Shown: in pieces, positions 17,405-26,633 of the stretch | How the letters are laid out: the number at the start of each line of letters is the position of its first letter | How positions within the stretch are numbered: position 1 is the stretch's first letter | From: an uncultured Erysipelotrichaceae bacterium | Lineage (GTDB): Bacteria; Bacillota_I; Bacilli_A; Erysipelotrichales; Erysipelotrichaceae | NCBI GenBank assembly: GCA_900315065.1 | Contig: OMXQ01000012.1 | Coordinates: forward strand, 1-40,188 | Length of the DNA: 40,188 bases | Direction of reading: 5' to 3' | Program-made: the position numbers and the translations under genes | The notes under the pieces: generated by a model | The model's input: only the letters and a program-made list of their open reading frames with translations | The model's database searches: none | What the model was told of the DNA's origin: nothing

Positions 17405-18583
17405 TCAATGATGGAACAGACGGACGCCGTTGAATACCATCGTCATGTTGTACTTGTCACAGGTTTCAATGACATTGTCATCACGGATGGATCCGCCCGG
17501 TTCAGCGATATAGGCAACGCCGGACTTATGGGCACGTTCAATATTGTCACCAAACGGGAAGAAGGCATCAGACCCAAGGGACACGCCTGTATTCTTTGCT
17601 AACCACGCTTTCTTTTCTTCTACGGTCAATGGTTCCGGCTTTTCGGTGAAGAAGTTCTCCCATGTGCCGTCTCTCAATACATCTTCCCATTCATCGGAAA
17701 TATAAACGTCAATCGTATTATCACGGTCTGCTCTGCGGATGCCTGGCTTGAAAGGAAGAGCAAGAACCTTCGGATTCTGTCTCATCCACCAGTTGTCAGC
17801 CTTATTGCCGGCAAGACGCACGCAATGAACACGGCTCTGCTGACCGGCACCGACACCGATTGCCTGGCCGTCCTTGACATAGCAGACGGAATTGGACTGG
17901 GTATACTTCAAGGTGATCAGGGCGATCTTCAGATCACGCACTGCATTTTCAGGCAGATCATGATTCTTTGTAACTATGTTGGTAAAGAGGGAATCGTCAA
18001 TCTTTACGTTGTTTCTGCCCTGTTCGAAGGTAATGCCGAAAACCTGCTTGTGTTCGACTGGATTCGGAACATAATCAGGATCGATCTGGACAACATTGTA
18101 ATTGCCCTTTTTCTTCTGCTTCAGGATTTCCAGAGCTTCTTCTGTATAGCCTGGTGCGATGACACCATCGGAAACTTCCTTCTTGATGAGTCTGGCAGTA
18201 TCTGCATCACAAACATCAGACAAGGCAGCCCAGTCGCCGTAAGAGGACATTCTGTCTGCGCCTCTGGCTCTTGCATAAGCACAGGCAAGCGGGGAAAGTT
18301 CGCCCGGATCCACAAAATAGATCTGTCTGTCGACATTGCTTAACGGTAAGCCCACAGCAGCACCAGCCGGAGAAACATGCTTGAAGGAAGCAGCACTCGG
18401 CAAGCCGGTTGCTTCTTTCAGTTCTTTGACTAACTGCCAGGAATTCAAAGCATCCAGGAAGTTGATATAACCAGGTCTTCCGTTCAGCACAGTTACCGGC
18501 AGTTCACTGCCGTCATCCATGTAGATGCGGGAAGGTTTCTGATTCGGATTGCAGCCGTATTTCAATGCGAGTTCGTTTGCCAT
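17405..18583 (-). CDS. purH: AICAR formyltransferase, stand-alone
   Basis: Transfers a formyl group from 10-formyl-THF to AICAR, the penultimate step to IMP. At 392 residues it corresponds to the formyltransferase part of PurH only. The catalytic Lys-His pair is in SFKHVSPAGAA, and the substrate regions include TQSNSVCYVKDGQAIGVGAGQQSR and SLGSDAFFPFGDNI. The MGS-like IMP cyclohydrolase domain that normally forms the N-terminus of PurH is absent. Its job is taken by the gene immediately upstream, whose TAA stop overlaps this ATG by one base. A GAGGAG ribosome site is present. Confidence 0.93.
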   Translation of the reverse strand: MANELALKYGCNPNQKPSRIYMDDGSELPVTVLNGRPGYINFLDALNSWQLVKELKEATGLPSAASFKHVSPAGAAVGLPLSNVDRQIYFVDPGELSPLACAYARARGADRMSSYGDWAALSDVCDADTARLIKKEVSDGVIAPGYTEEALEILKQKKKGNYNVVQIDPDYVPNPVEHKQVFGITFEQGRNNVKIDDSLFTNIVTKNHDLPENAVRDLKIALITLKYTQSNSVCYVKDGQAIGVGAGQQSRVHCVRLAGNKADNWWMRQNPKVLALPFKPGIRRADRDNTIDVYISDEWEDVLRDGTWENFFTEKPEPLTVEEKKAWLAKNTGVSLGSDAFFPFGDNIERAHKSGVAYIAEPGGSIRDDNVIETCDKYNMTMVFNGVRLFHH

Positions 18584-19287
18584 TACTTGTTCTCCTCATT
18601 TTTGTTGTAGATTCTTGTATCGTAGTCGCCGGAAACGATGTCAATCTGACGGGTAAACAGGGAAACCTTGTTGTCAGGATTCAGCGACTGCCAGATTGCA
18701 TCAGACCATTCGTCAAACGGAACCTTTGCCATTTCAAACAGGATCGGTTCTCCTTCAAAGGAAGGCAATGGACTGCCGTTATCCTGGTAGGTGGAAATGA
18801 AACGCATCGTACCTGGCAATACATTTGTATATTCATAGAAATAACGAAGGGTGCTCTCTTCATTATTACGATCAGACTTGAGCATGGACATCTGCACATC
18901 TGTACCTTTGATGACAGCAGAAATTCTAGGTGTCCAGTTCGGTCCGTCCGGTTCAAAAGTCCTTGTCCGAAGAGCTTCTTCAAAGCTCTTTCCTGCTTTG
19001 AGGAAATCATAAATGGTATCGGTCTGGTCACCATTGGTAATGATTGTCTTTTCGCCAAAGACTCTGACTGGTGCATAGATAATCAGACTCGGATCAGACA
19101 ATTTGGAAGGATCAAATGCCTGGGTGCGGATCCCTTCTCCATCTTCCACAAAAACTCTGTTTCTGGAATTTTCAGACCTGCCCATGATCCAGTAGGCAGC
19201 CCGCATTTTCTTACCGCACGGTGTTCTGCCGATGACGATGCCGCGGCCCGGATAAGTATGACTTTCAAGATATTCGTTCAGATTCAT
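18583..19287 (-). CDS. purO: IMP cyclohydrolase, PurO type
   Basis: Closes FAICAR to IMP, the last step of the pathway. The chosen start (19287, MNLNEYLESHTYPGRGI) has AGGAGG upstream and gives 234 residues; the reading frame is open further upstream, but that part overlaps purN and lacks family features. It belongs to the archaeal-like IMP cyclohydrolase family (PF07826): an N-terminal YPGRGIVIGRTPCGKKMRAAYWIMGRS-like core, RVFVEDG, and NWTPRISAVI. The start overlaps purN by 23 bases and the stop overlaps the formyltransferase start. It replaces the cyclohydrolase half of bifunctional PurH. Confidence 0.9.
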   Translation of the reverse strand: MNLNEYLESHTYPGRGIVIGRTPCGKKMRAAYWIMGRSENSRNRVFVEDGEGIRTQAFDPSKLSDPSLIIYAPVRVFGEKTIITNGDQTDTIYDFLKAGKSFEEALRTRTFEPDGPNWTPRISAVIKGTDVQMSMLKSDRNNEESTLRYFYEYTNVLPGTMRFISTYQDNGSPLPSFEGEPILFEMAKVPFDEWSDAIWQSLNPDNKVSLFTRQIDIVSGDYDTRIYNKNEENK

Positions 19288-19897
19288 GCCTTTTTTCCTC
19301 CTGAATTTGATGAGCGACCATTTCGGCAGCCTTCGGAAGCAGAATCCATTCGGCCTGTTCCATGACTCTGCGCTGCAGAACTTCCGGTGTATCACCGTCT
19401 TCTACTTCTACTGCCTTCTGGAGAATGATCTTTCCGCCATCCGGAATTTCATTGACGAAATGAACGGTAGCACCGGTAACTTTGACGCCTTTTGCCAAAG
19501 CTGCTTCATGTACTTTCAATCCATAGAAACCCTTCCCGCAGAAAGAAGGAATCAGAGAAGGGTGAATATTGATAATTCTGTCTTTGTAAGCAGAAATGAC
19601 ACCCTGACCGAGAATGGAAAGATAACCAGCCAGAATGACCATTTCAATGCCGTTGTCACGCAGCGTTTTTACGATAGCCGCATCAAATGCGTCCTGATCT
19701 GCATAGTCTTTTCTTTTAATAACAGCTGTCTTCTTGTTGTACTTTGCGGCTCTTTGCAAAGCATATGCTTTGTCATTGGACGCAATAACAAGATCAATTT
19801 CACCAGATGGGATATTGCCTGCCTTTTCCTGGTCCATCAGTGCCTGCAGATTAGTGCCGCCGCCGGAAACCATGACGGCAATTTTTGTTTTTGCCAT
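19265..19897 (-). CDS. purN: Phosphoribosylglycinamide formyltransferase
   Basis: Formylates GAR with 10-formyl-THF. It has 210 residues from the ATG at 19897, which overlaps the purM stop as TGATG; a GTG one codon earlier is also possible. It starts [20 protein letters not shown] with the phosphate-binding GGGTN, has the catalytic INIHPSLIPSF segment (Asn and His) and the IPDGGK loop carrying the catalytic Asp. The tail from about residue 190 overlaps the purO start. Close overlap on both sides indicates translational coupling. Confidence 0.96.
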   Translation of the reverse strand: MAKTKIAVMVSGGGTNLQALMDQEKAGNIPSGEIDLVIASNDKAYALQRAAKYNKKTAVIKRKDYADQDAFDAAIVKTLRDNGIEMVILAGYLSILGQGVISAYKDRIINIHPSLIPSFCGKGFYGLKVHEAALAKGVKVTGATVHFVNEIPDGGKIILQKAVEVEDGDTPEVLQRRVMEQAEWILLPKAAEMVAHQIQEEKRHESERIS

Positions 19898-20937
19898 CAC
19901 CTGATGACGACGCTGTGGTCGCCCTCCGTCATATGACCGATGACACCTGCCTTGATGCCGTCTGCCTCTAAAGAAGCCAGGGCAGCATCCACATCTTCCG
20001 GTGCTACATACACAGCCATGCCGATGCCCATGTTGAAGGTATTGAACATATCATGATCGGAAATGGCACCGCTCTTCTGAATCAGCTTGAAGATCGGAAG
20101 AACTTCCCATGTCCCTGTTTCAATTTCTGCATTCAGATCATCACCGAAAGCACGCGGGAGGTTTTCATAGAAACCGCCGCCGGTGACATGAGCAATGGAC
20201 TTTACATTAACCTTTTCCAGTAAGTTGAGAACCGGCTTTACATAGAGCTTTGTCGGTGTCAGTAAGGTTTCACCAAGCGTCTTGCCAAGTTCATAGGAAT
20301 AGCCGTTGAGAACTTCCTTATTATCGATATTGAAGATCTTTCTGACTAAAGAGAAACCGTTGGAATGAACACCTGAGGAGGCAAGACCGATAATGACATC
20401 GCCTGCTTTGACATTCTTCGGATTAAGAATCTTCTTCTCATCCACAAGCCCGACGGTAAAACCGGCAACATCATAGTCATCTTCTGCCATCATGCCTGGA
20501 TGCTCAGCTGTCTCGCCGCCAACCAGGGCGCAGCCTGATTCAACGCAGCCATCAGCGACTCCTTTGACAATAGCCGCAATCTTCTCCGGCTTGTTTTTGC
20601 CGCAGGCAATATAGTCAAGGAAGAAAAGAGGCTTGGCACCTGCACAGACAACATCATTGACACACATGGCAACGCAATCGATGCCGATCGTATCATGCTT
20701 GTCCATCAACATGGCAATCTTCAGCTTGGTGCCGACACCGTCTGTACCGGAAATGAAGACCGGTTTTTCATAATTGGAAAGATCCGGGGCAAACAGACCG
20801 CCGAAACCGCCGATGCCGCCGATGACACCCGGGATAGCTGTTCTCTTTACATCGTCCTTGATCAATCTGACTGATTCGTAGCCGGCGGTAACATCCACAC
20901 CAGCTGCCTTGTAGGCATCACTATAACTCTTGGCCAT
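19897..20937 (-). CDS. purM: Phosphoribosylformylglycinamidine cyclo-ligase
   Basis: AIR synthetase, which closes the imidazole ring from FGAM. The start at 20937 ([16 protein letters not shown]) gives 346 residues, the usual length. The frame is open 45 codons upstream, but that part lies inside purF and is unlike the family. It has [15 protein letters not shown], the [16 protein letters not shown] segment, [11 protein letters not shown] and the late [13 protein letters not shown]. The purF tail overlaps its start by 17 bases. AAGGAG lies rather far upstream (about 15 bases), so coupling to purF translation is likely. Confidence 0.96.
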   Translation of the reverse strand: MAKSYSDAYKAAGVDVTAGYESVRLIKDDVKRTAIPGVIGGIGGFGGLFAPDLSNYEKPVFISGTDGVGTKLKIAMLMDKHDTIGIDCVAMCVNDVVCAGAKPLFFLDYIACGKNKPEKIAAIVKGVADGCVESGCALVGGETAEHPGMMAEDDYDVAGFTVGLVDEKKILNPKNVKAGDVIIGLASSGVHSNGFSLVRKIFNIDNKEVLNGYSYELGKTLGETLLTPTKLYVKPVLNLLEKVNVKSIAHVTGGGFYENLPRAFGDDLNAEIETGTWEVLPIFKLIQKSGAISDHDMFNTFNMGIGMAVYVAPEDVDAALASLEADGIKAGVIGHMTEGDHSVVIR

Positions 20938-22393
20938 CGTCTGTTCTTTTCGCTCCTTTATATTCTTCGTTTTCACCGATCTTTGTCTCAAATCTGTCTT
21001 TGGATGAGTCTTCCGGGACCGGGGCCGGGTAGTGTTCTGTAAAGCAGCCGACACAGAAGTCACAATCTGCACCAGCAGCCATCTTTTTCACGCCTTCAAC
21101 GCTCAGATAGCCTAAAGTATCCGCACCAATGGTCCGGCAGATTTCTTCCTGTGACATCTGGCAGGCAATAAGGTGTTCCTTGGAATCAATATCCGTACCG
21201 TAGTAACAAGGAGAGATGAAAGGCGGTGCGGAAACACGAACATGAACTTCCGTTGCGCCTGCTTCTCTCAACAACTTGACAATCCGGGCACTGGTTGTGC
21301 CTCTGACAATGGAATCATCCACCATGACAACTCTCTTGCCGCGGATGACGCTTGGAATGACATTCAGCTTCATGCGGACGGAATTTTCTCTTTGTCCCTG
21401 GGTAGGCTGGATAAAGGTTCTTGCGATATATCTGTTCTTGACAAAGCCCATGCCGTAAGGAATGCCGCTTTCTTCTGCATATCCCATGGCTGCATCAAGC
21501 CCGGAGTCAGGTACGCCGATGACAACATCCGCATCGACTGCGTGTTCTCTGGCCAGGATTTTACCTGCATTTCTTCTTGCCTCATGCACAGACATACCCA
21601 TGATCATAGAATCAGATCTTGCAAAGTAGACATATTCAAAGACGCACATATGAGAACGTCCCTTGCAATGGGTACGGATGGAACGGACACCGCTCTTGTC
21701 AACAACGACAATTTCACCAGCATCCAGATCTCTGATATAAACTGCGCCTAAGGCATCCAATGCACAGGTTTCAGAAGCGAATACAATCTGACCCTCCGGC
21801 ATCTTGCCCATGACCAATGGTCTGAAGCCGGTCGCATCACGCACAGCGATCAGCTTTTCCGGAGACATGATGACTAAGGAATAAGCACCTTCCAATCTGT
21901 CCATGGCTCTGTCTACGGCAGCTTCAATCGAAGAAGCTGTCAGTCTTTCCCGGATGATCATATAGGAAATGATTTCGGAATCGTTGGTGGTATGGAAGAT
22001 GGCACCGGAAAATTCCAGCTGTCTTCTTAACTCTGACGCATTGGTCAGGTTGCCGTTATGAGCGACGGCCAGCTGGCCTTTGATATGACGGACAACTAAC
22101 GGCTGGGCATTGGTTCTGTTGACAGTACCGAAAGTGGAATATCTGGTATGACCGATTGCCATCTGGCCTTTTCCCAGTTTTTCCAATTCCTGCTTGGTGA
22201 AAACATCACGGATCAGGCCGACATCCTTGTGGCAGGTAATCACGCCTCTGTCATTGACGGCAATCCCGCAGGATTCCTGGCCTCTATGTTGAAGGGCAAA
22301 TAATCCGTAATAGGCGGAAGCGGCAACATCTCCCTTCATCTCACGGTCGTAAATACCGAAGATGCCGCATTCTTCATGAATCTGATCGTTCAT
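20921..22393 (-). CDS. purF: Amidophosphoribosyltransferase
   Basis: Commits PRPP to purine synthesis, making phosphoribosylamine with glutamine. It has 490 residues. The N-terminal MNDQIHEE is a short propeptide before the catalytic Cys9 (ECGIFGIYD), as in the processed, iron-sulfur-containing Bacillus type. Cysteines in the IACQMSQ and CDFCVGCF strings match the positions that hold the 4Fe-4S cluster in that type. The PRPP loop [14 protein letters not shown] is intact. It overlaps purE by one base (TAATG) and purM by 17. An oxygen-sensitive cluster would tie purine synthesis to anaerobic growth (inference). Confidence 0.97.
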   Translation of the reverse strand: MNDQIHEECGIFGIYDREMKGDVAASAYYGLFALQHRGQESCGIAVNDRGVITCHKDVGLIRDVFTKQELEKLGKGQMAIGHTRYSTFGTVNRTNAQPLVVRHIKGQLAVAHNGNLTNASELRRQLEFSGAIFHTTNDSEIISYMIIRERLTASSIEAAVDRAMDRLEGAYSLVIMSPEKLIAVRDATGFRPLVMGKMPEGQIVFASETCALDALGAVYIRDLDAGEIVVVDKSGVRSIRTHCKGRSHMCVFEYVYFARSDSMIMGMSVHEARRNAGKILAREHAVDADVVIGVPDSGLDAAMGYAEESGIPYGMGFVKNRYIARTFIQPTQGQRENSVRMKLNVIPSVIRGKRVVMVDDSIVRGTTSARIVKLLREAGATEVHVRVSAPPFISPCYYGTDIDSKEHLIACQMSQEEICRTIGADTLGYLSVEGVKKMAAGADCDFCVGCFTEHYPAPVPEDSSKDRFETKIGENEEYKGAKRTDDGQEL

Positions 22394-22890
22394 TAGAGCT
22401 CCCTGACTTTTTCCTGAATCATGGCGTCTTTCTTCAAAACGCCTTCGGTCTGTTTTCTTCTGTCTTCGGCTAATTTTTCAGCCAGAGCTTCATCGCTGCC
22501 AGCCAGAATTTCAGCTGCCAGATAAGCCGCATTCTTACTGCCGTTAATGGCAACTGTCGCAACCGGAATACCGGAAGGCATCATCACGGTAGCTAACAAA
22601 GCATCCGTACCATCCAGAACTGCAGAGGACAGCGGTACACCGATCACCGGCAATGTTGTATGGGCTGCCAGAACCCCTGCCAGAGCAGCTGCCATGCCGG
22701 CGCCGGCAATGATGACACCGAACCCGTTTTCTTTTGCGTGTTCCGCATAATCAGCAGCTTCCGCCGGTGTACGATGGGCAGAATAAACATGCACCTCATA
22801 CGGAATCCCGAATTGTTTCAAGACTGAAACTGCCTTTGCCATGACAGGAAAATCGCTGTCAGAGCCCATGATAATACCTGCTTTTTTCAT
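22393..22890 (-). CDS. purE: N5-carboxyaminoimidazole ribonucleotide mutase
   Basis: 165 residues, class I PurE. It has the family opening (IIMGSDSDFPVM), the catalytic histidine region VYSAHRTP, and the GAGMAAALAGV and GVPLSSAVLDGTDALL loops. It rearranges N5-CAIR to CAIR if a PurK is present elsewhere; no purK, purC or purB lies in this window. It is the first gene of the operon and follows a leader with an intrinsic terminator, so it marks the control point for the whole cluster. The ribosome site AAGGAAG is about 10 bases upstream. Confidence 0.96.
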   Translation of the reverse strand: MKKAGIIMGSDSDFPVMAKAVSVLKQFGIPYEVHVYSAHRTPAEAADYAEHAKENGFGVIIAGAGMAAALAGVLAAHTTLPVIGVPLSSAVLDGTDALLATVMMPSGIPVATVAINGSKNAAYLAAEILAGSDEALAEKLAEDRRKQTEGVLKKDAMIQEKVREL

Positions 22891-22919
22891 TTTTCTCTCT
22901 CTTCCTTTGTTGATATAAA

Positions 22920-22954
22920 CAAAAAACTCCCCGACGTTTTCCGTCTTAAGGAGT
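22920..22954 (-). terminator. Leader terminator (attenuator) before purE
   Basis: On the minus strand, ACTCC (complement of 22950-22954) pairs with GGAGT (complement of 22926-22930), and GACG/CGTC pairs inside with a GAAAA loop, then a run of six T (22921-22926). It ends 30 bases before the purE start codon and upstream of its ribosome site, so it cannot be the end of another gene and must act as a conditional terminator. Confidence 0.8.
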
Positions 22955-23124
22955 CATAAAATAAACTGCATGAAAAAGTATGCCCTTGAATCCAATAAGG
23001 GTAACTGTTAAGAAATCACTTTTCTTTGACTGGAGAGTCATAACCCAAGACGCCATAGCTCCATCCTTCCGCCCGACCGGACAATAGTTACCAGAAATCC
23101 GAAAGAAATATGATACCTTGAAAC
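22955..23124 (-). promoter_or_regulatory. Structured 5' leader of the purine operon, candidate riboswitch
   Basis: About 170 nt between the predicted transcription start (near 23124) and the attenuator. A 7-bp long-range stem GGTAACT/AGTTACC (complements of 23086-23092 and 23000-23006) encloses about 80 nt that contain a TGGAG/CTCCA stem, a small GACT-CTCC-AGTC alternative hairpin and AAGAAA/TTTCTT. The GGATGGAG segment is also complementary to the 5' arm of the terminator (GACTCC), so it could form a competing antiterminator. I find none of the signature strings I know for purine, PRPP/ykkC, ZTP, THF, guanidine or T-box leaders. Confidence 0.6.
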
Positions 23125-23130
23125 ACGAAT

Positions 23131-23159
23131 ATAGTATTAAAAAACATAGGAAATGTAAA
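23131..23159 (-). promoter_or_regulatory. Promoter of the purine operon
   Basis: -35 TTTACA (complement of 23154-23159), 17-base spacer, -10 TACTAT (complement of 23131-23136), giving a start near 23124. No PurR-box pair is evident around it. The A/T-rich stretch from 23160 to 23280 shows no gene. Confidence 0.7.
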
Positions 23160-23280
23160 GAAATATCAGCCCTGCTTTGCCTTGTTTATCACAAGAATTT
23201 CCGATATGAGAAATACATCATAAATTGTTCATTTCTTTCCGGAAAAAACAGGAAATAAAAAAGGATAAAAGGGAAAAAGA

Positions 23281-23312
23281 AAACTGCATCCTTATATAAA
23301 AGATACAGCAGA
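23281..23312 (-). terminator. Weak terminator after the permease-protease gene
   Basis: Just after the stop codon on the minus strand, CTGC...ATC and GAT...GCAG arms form an imperfect hairpin around an A/T-rich loop, followed by TTTTCTTTTT. It probably separates the ABC/protease operon from the purine promoter. Confidence 0.45.
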
Positions 23313-23314
23313 AA

Positions 23315-25903
23315 TCAAAGACTAAGTGAAAGAAGGCCAAGACCGATGCCGAGAATACACATGGCAATCACGCCGCTGTTCCGCCAGAAGATCTTCTTCC
23401 CGTCCTCTTCCGGCATCTGCTCTGTTTCCAATGCAGGCACATACTTCCGTCTGTTTACCCCGAAAAGACAGGCGCCTGCCGTCCATAGTGCAAACATTAC
23501 GCCGAGATAGACCAGCATCGGCCATAACGTGGAAAGATCATCCTGCATCAGATTTCCATTCATCGATTTTTCAAGTAACATCGGTACAATCGAGCCCAGG
23601 ATATTAATAATCATATGGAGAATCACCGTATAGCGGATTCGGCCGGTCCGTATATAAATGAAGGCAAACATGCACCCTAAGAAGAAAGCATAGCTCATCT
23701 GGGAGAAGTTCCCGTGGGTAACTGCAAAGGCAAGACCCGAGAAAAGAATTGCCCACTTTGCGCCGTAGACATGAAGCCTGTCTACTAACAACTTCCGGAA
23801 AACGAACTCTTCAAGGATCGGTGCCAATATCACCGCAAAGACCAGAATGGCCCATATATTCCCCTGGGAAAGCAGCTGCTGGACAGGATTGACTTTCTGT
23901 ACCGGCACAAACCGGGACAGAATCAAAGACGAAACGATATTGGCTGTATACATCAGGAAGAAACAAACCGCAAAAGCTTTTGCCCAATCCAAAAGGGAAA
24001 GATTCTTTTCCGGAATCTTCACCTTCGGTACTTTCTTCAATAGCAGATACATGAGAGGTAGTGCACAGGCATATAAAGAAAGATCCGTCATCAGGAATGT
24101 CAGCCACTGACTGTTCAGTATTTCCGGCAGAACTGCAGCAGCAATCGTCTGCAATCCCTGTGCAATGACATTGAAAACAACAACTGCCCAGGCAATTCTG
24201 GAAATATTCTTCTTTGTCTGTTTCAGATCTCCCTGATAATCTCCCTCATGAACGACCGGCTTGCCTCCATATGGGGAAAGCGTGCCTGCACAAAGTCCCT
24301 GGAAGAACAAACCAGCCGCAAGATTGATCAGCCCGCATAACAAAGCACCCCGCAGAATCTGATCCTGCATATAGAAATAAGCCATGATGATAATATCCGG
24401 TACCAGCCCGAAGTAGATGAACAGGATTTCAACTGCCTGTCTGATCTGCAGAGTCAGAGAAGCTAAGGAATTATCCAGGAACATCATGACGCTGCTTGCG
24501 AAAGTATCCATCGTGGCAACTAAGACCATTCCTCCCAAAGCAGAAAACGGATTGACCTGCAGAATCAAAGCAGAAACAAGGAAGGCAGGAAGACTATCCA
24601 GAACACAGACAACAAGCCCGCCCAGTGATATCCAGAACAACTTCTCAACTTCGGAAATCGGAATCATCCGGAAGAAATGATTCTTCGTATCATCAATGAT
24701 CGGATTGCCGGCGGAGCGGAAGAAGGCAAACACGCACAGAACCAGGACAACAGGCAGGATATTATGCATGTCAAAAACGAAGACTTCACCAAAGGACACC
24801 AGAACAGCCGCAAGGAAATACGCAACCAGGGTTTTCGTCAGGAAACCATACTTTGCAAAACGCTTGCGGTTATATAAAGTCTTCCAGAAAAAAGCCTGTG
24901 CTCCCTGTCCTTTCAGACCATCTGTTTCAACCTTGGACCAGTCTTTCTTCTTTGTAGATATGGAAACATTTTTATTGTCTTTGACAGCCTGCAGTTTTTC
25001 CGCTGTCTTTTCCGCAGCCGCGGCAGCTTCTTCATAGAAATCAACTTTCATCGAATCCATGATCTTCAATAACACAATAAGACCGGCAATACTCAGAAGC
25101 AGAAAGACAAGTGAAAAAACAAAATTCCCGGAAAAAGCGCAGCCGCAGATTCCCTTTAACCAGCCCAATACCGGCACCCACCGCAGCCAGGAAGCCGAAA
25201 GAATATCTTCCAATGCAGCGAATGGCGCTTTTCCAGACAAACGAGCAGAAAGACCTGTATATAAAATCAGCAGAACCAGAAGACTGTAACAAGAAACATT
25301 GAGAATCTTCTTCCACTTGTGATCCTGCTTGATCAGCAGATACCAATAGGTCTGCAGAAAGCGTCCGTATATAGTCAATAAGACCCAGGCACAGGCACTC
25401 AGAATCACTACCAGCGGATGAATGCCTGTATCCGCAATGAGCCCCGGCATATAGAAACCGGCATAAATTCCTGCTAACAGGAACAGGCCCACCTGCATCA
25501 TCAATCTGAATAAAAGCACCCGCTGGGGTTTCATTGGTGAGGTAAACAGAAGAACACTGTCGGCCGGCTGAAAGAACCTGGCCCCGTCTTCTTCTGCCCG
25601 GACAGTCTGATAAACAAGCGTCCCGATTGTCAATACACAGGCAATGGTTTCCGCTGCCTGTGCAGGTGAAGAGAAAGTGTTTTTAAATGTATCCTCAATT
25701 GACGAAAAAGCTTCATCGGCCGCCTGGGTTTCCTGTACAGACGGTTCCTTGTCTGCTGTCTGGTCGGAAAACATGCCTGCCCCGTAGCCAATTCCAAAGC
25801 CGCCGATGCCTGCGGCGATCAGAATCAATACAACCCAGGTTCTGCACAGTTTGCGGATCTGATTGATAAGAGTATGGAAAGCATAATAGAAATATGTTTT
25901 CAT
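23315..25903 (-). CDS. ABC exporter permease fused to a CPBP (CAAX-type) protease
   Basis: An 862-residue integral membrane protein. Residues 1-560 look like a large ABC exporter permease: first segment at about 22-42, several more membrane segments, and an Ala/Lys-rich cytoplasmic stretch at about 290-330. Residues about 570-800 form a CPBP intramembrane metalloprotease domain with motif 1 EEFVFR (Glu698, Glu699, Arg703), motif 2 histidine His730 in FAVTHGN, and a third motif HMIIN (His763, Asn767). A further segment ends the protein. The start overlaps the ATPase stop by ATGA. The fusion suggests that a substrate, probably a peptide or lipoprotein, is cleaved and exported by the same machine, or that the domain gives self-immunity; both are inference. 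Confidence 0.85.
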   Translation of the reverse strand: MKTYFYYAFHTLINQIRKLCRTWVVLILIAAGIGGFGIGYGAGMFSDQTADKEPSVQETQAADEAFSSIEDTFKNTFSSPAQAAETIACVLTIGTLVYQTVRAEEDGARFFQPADSVLLFTSPMKPQRVLLFRLMMQVGLFLLAGIYAGFYMPGLIADTGIHPLVVILSACAWVLLTIYGRFLQTYWYLLIKQDHKWKKILNVSCYSLLVLLILYTGLSARLSGKAPFAALEDILSASWLRWVPVLGWLKGICGCAFSGNFVFSLVFLLLSIAGLIVLLKIMDSMKVDFYEEAAAAAEKTAEKLQAVKDNKNVSISTKKKDWSKVETDGLKGQGAQAFFWKTLYNRKRFAKYGFLTKTLVAYFLAAVLVSFGEVFVFDMHNILPVVLVLCVFAFFRSAGNPIIDDTKNHFFRMIPISEVEKLFWISLGGLVVCVLDSLPAFLVSALILQVNPFSALGGMVLVATMDTFASSVMMFLDNSLASLTLQIRQAVEILFIYFGLVPDIIIMAYFYMQDQILRGALLCGLINLAAGLFFQGLCAGTLSPYGGKPVVHEGDYQGDLKQTKKNISRIAWAVVVFNVIAQGLQTIAAAVLPEILNSQWLTFLMTDLSLYACALPLMYLLLKKVPKVKIPEKNLSLLDWAKAFAVCFFLMYTANIVSSLILSRFVPVQKVNPVQQLLSQGNIWAILVFAVILAPILEEFVFRKLLVDRLHVYGAKWAILFSGLAFAVTHGNFSQMSYAFFLGCMFAFIYIRTGRIRYTVILHMIINILGSIVPMLLEKSMNGNLMQDDLSTLWPMLVYLGVMFALWTAGACLFGVNRRKYVPALETEQMPEEDGKKIFWRNSGVIAMCILGIGLGLLSLSL

Positions 25904-26595
25904 GCCTGTTCCTCCGTGACCGCAAAGAAGACATCTTCAAGTTTTCTTTCACCTGATTCTTCCCTGGTGACATCTGCTTTGATTTCACCATGCGCAAGAA
26001 TGATGGTCCTGTCCCACAAGGATTCAATACTATCAATGATATGAGTGGAAATCAGAATGGTCTTTCCCTGTGCTTTCAATTCCAGAATGAGATTTTTCAA
26101 TTCCTTGATGGCATGGGGATCCAGACCGATCATCGGTTCATCCAGCAGGATAAAATCCGGATCCGGCAGTAAGCCGAGACACAGATTCAGTTTCTGCTGC
26201 ATGCCTTTGGACAATTCATCGCCGAATTTCTTTTCCTGAGAAGTCATTTCAAACCTGTCCAGAAGCGAATTCATTCTGTCCTTATAATTCTTCAGATTAT
26301 AGACACGGGCGATAAATTCCATATGTTCCCTGACCGTCAGATTCGGATATAAAGCCGGCAGTTCAGGGATATAGCCGAGTTTCCGGCGTACTTCGTTTTC
26401 TTTGGTGGAAATGCCGTCCAATTCGATGCTGCCTTCATATTTCAATAAGCCGATGATGGATTTCATCATAGTCGACTTGCCGGCTCCGTTTGGACCCAGA
26501 AGAACATTGACTGTTCCATCCTGCAAAACAAAGGAAAGATCATGAAGTGCCTCTTTCTTTCCGTACTTCTTGGTGATGTGTTCCGCTGTTAACAT
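25900..26595 (-). CDS. ABC transporter ATP-binding protein
   Basis: A 231-residue ATPase subunit. Walker A GPNGAGKST is at 34-42, signature LSKGMQQ at 128-134 (a Ser-Lys-Gly variant common in DrrA- and BcrA-type exporters), Walker B FILLDEP with Glu153, and switch His185 in ISTH. The first helix-rich part and the GLDPHAIKEL D-loop are typical of this exporter class. It overlaps the permease-protease gene by four bases and starts 38 bases after the cupin gene, with AAGGAG upstream, so the three form one operon. It powers the membrane partner just downstream. Confidence 0.93.
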   Translation of the reverse strand: MLTAEHITKKYGKKEALHDLSFVLQDGTVNVLLGPNGAGKSTMMKSIIGLLKYEGSIELDGISTKENEVRRKLGYIPELPALYPNLTVREHMEFIARVYNLKNYKDRMNSLLDRFEMTSQEKKFGDELSKGMQQKLNLCLGLLPDPDFILLDEPMIGLDPHAIKELKNLILELKAQGKTILISTHIIDSIESLWDRTIILAHGEIKADVTREESGERKLEDVFFAVTEEQA

Positions 26596-26633
26596 CCCAT
26601 TTCTCCTTCTGCAGATCCTATCTGCCGCAGCAT

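Noticed and set aside
18583-19395. Longer PurO form starting at 19395
   Set aside because: The extra 36 residues overlap purN in another frame and lack family similarity, while an AGGAGG site precedes the inner ATG at 19287.
22955-23124. Purine, PRPP/ykkC, ZTP, THF, guanidine riboswitch or T-box in the purE leader
   Set aside because: I looked for the core strings of each class (for example the ykkC GGGAUA region, the ZTP CGCCUGGG region, the T-box GGUGG sequence) on the minus strand and did not find them. The element is reported as unassigned instead.
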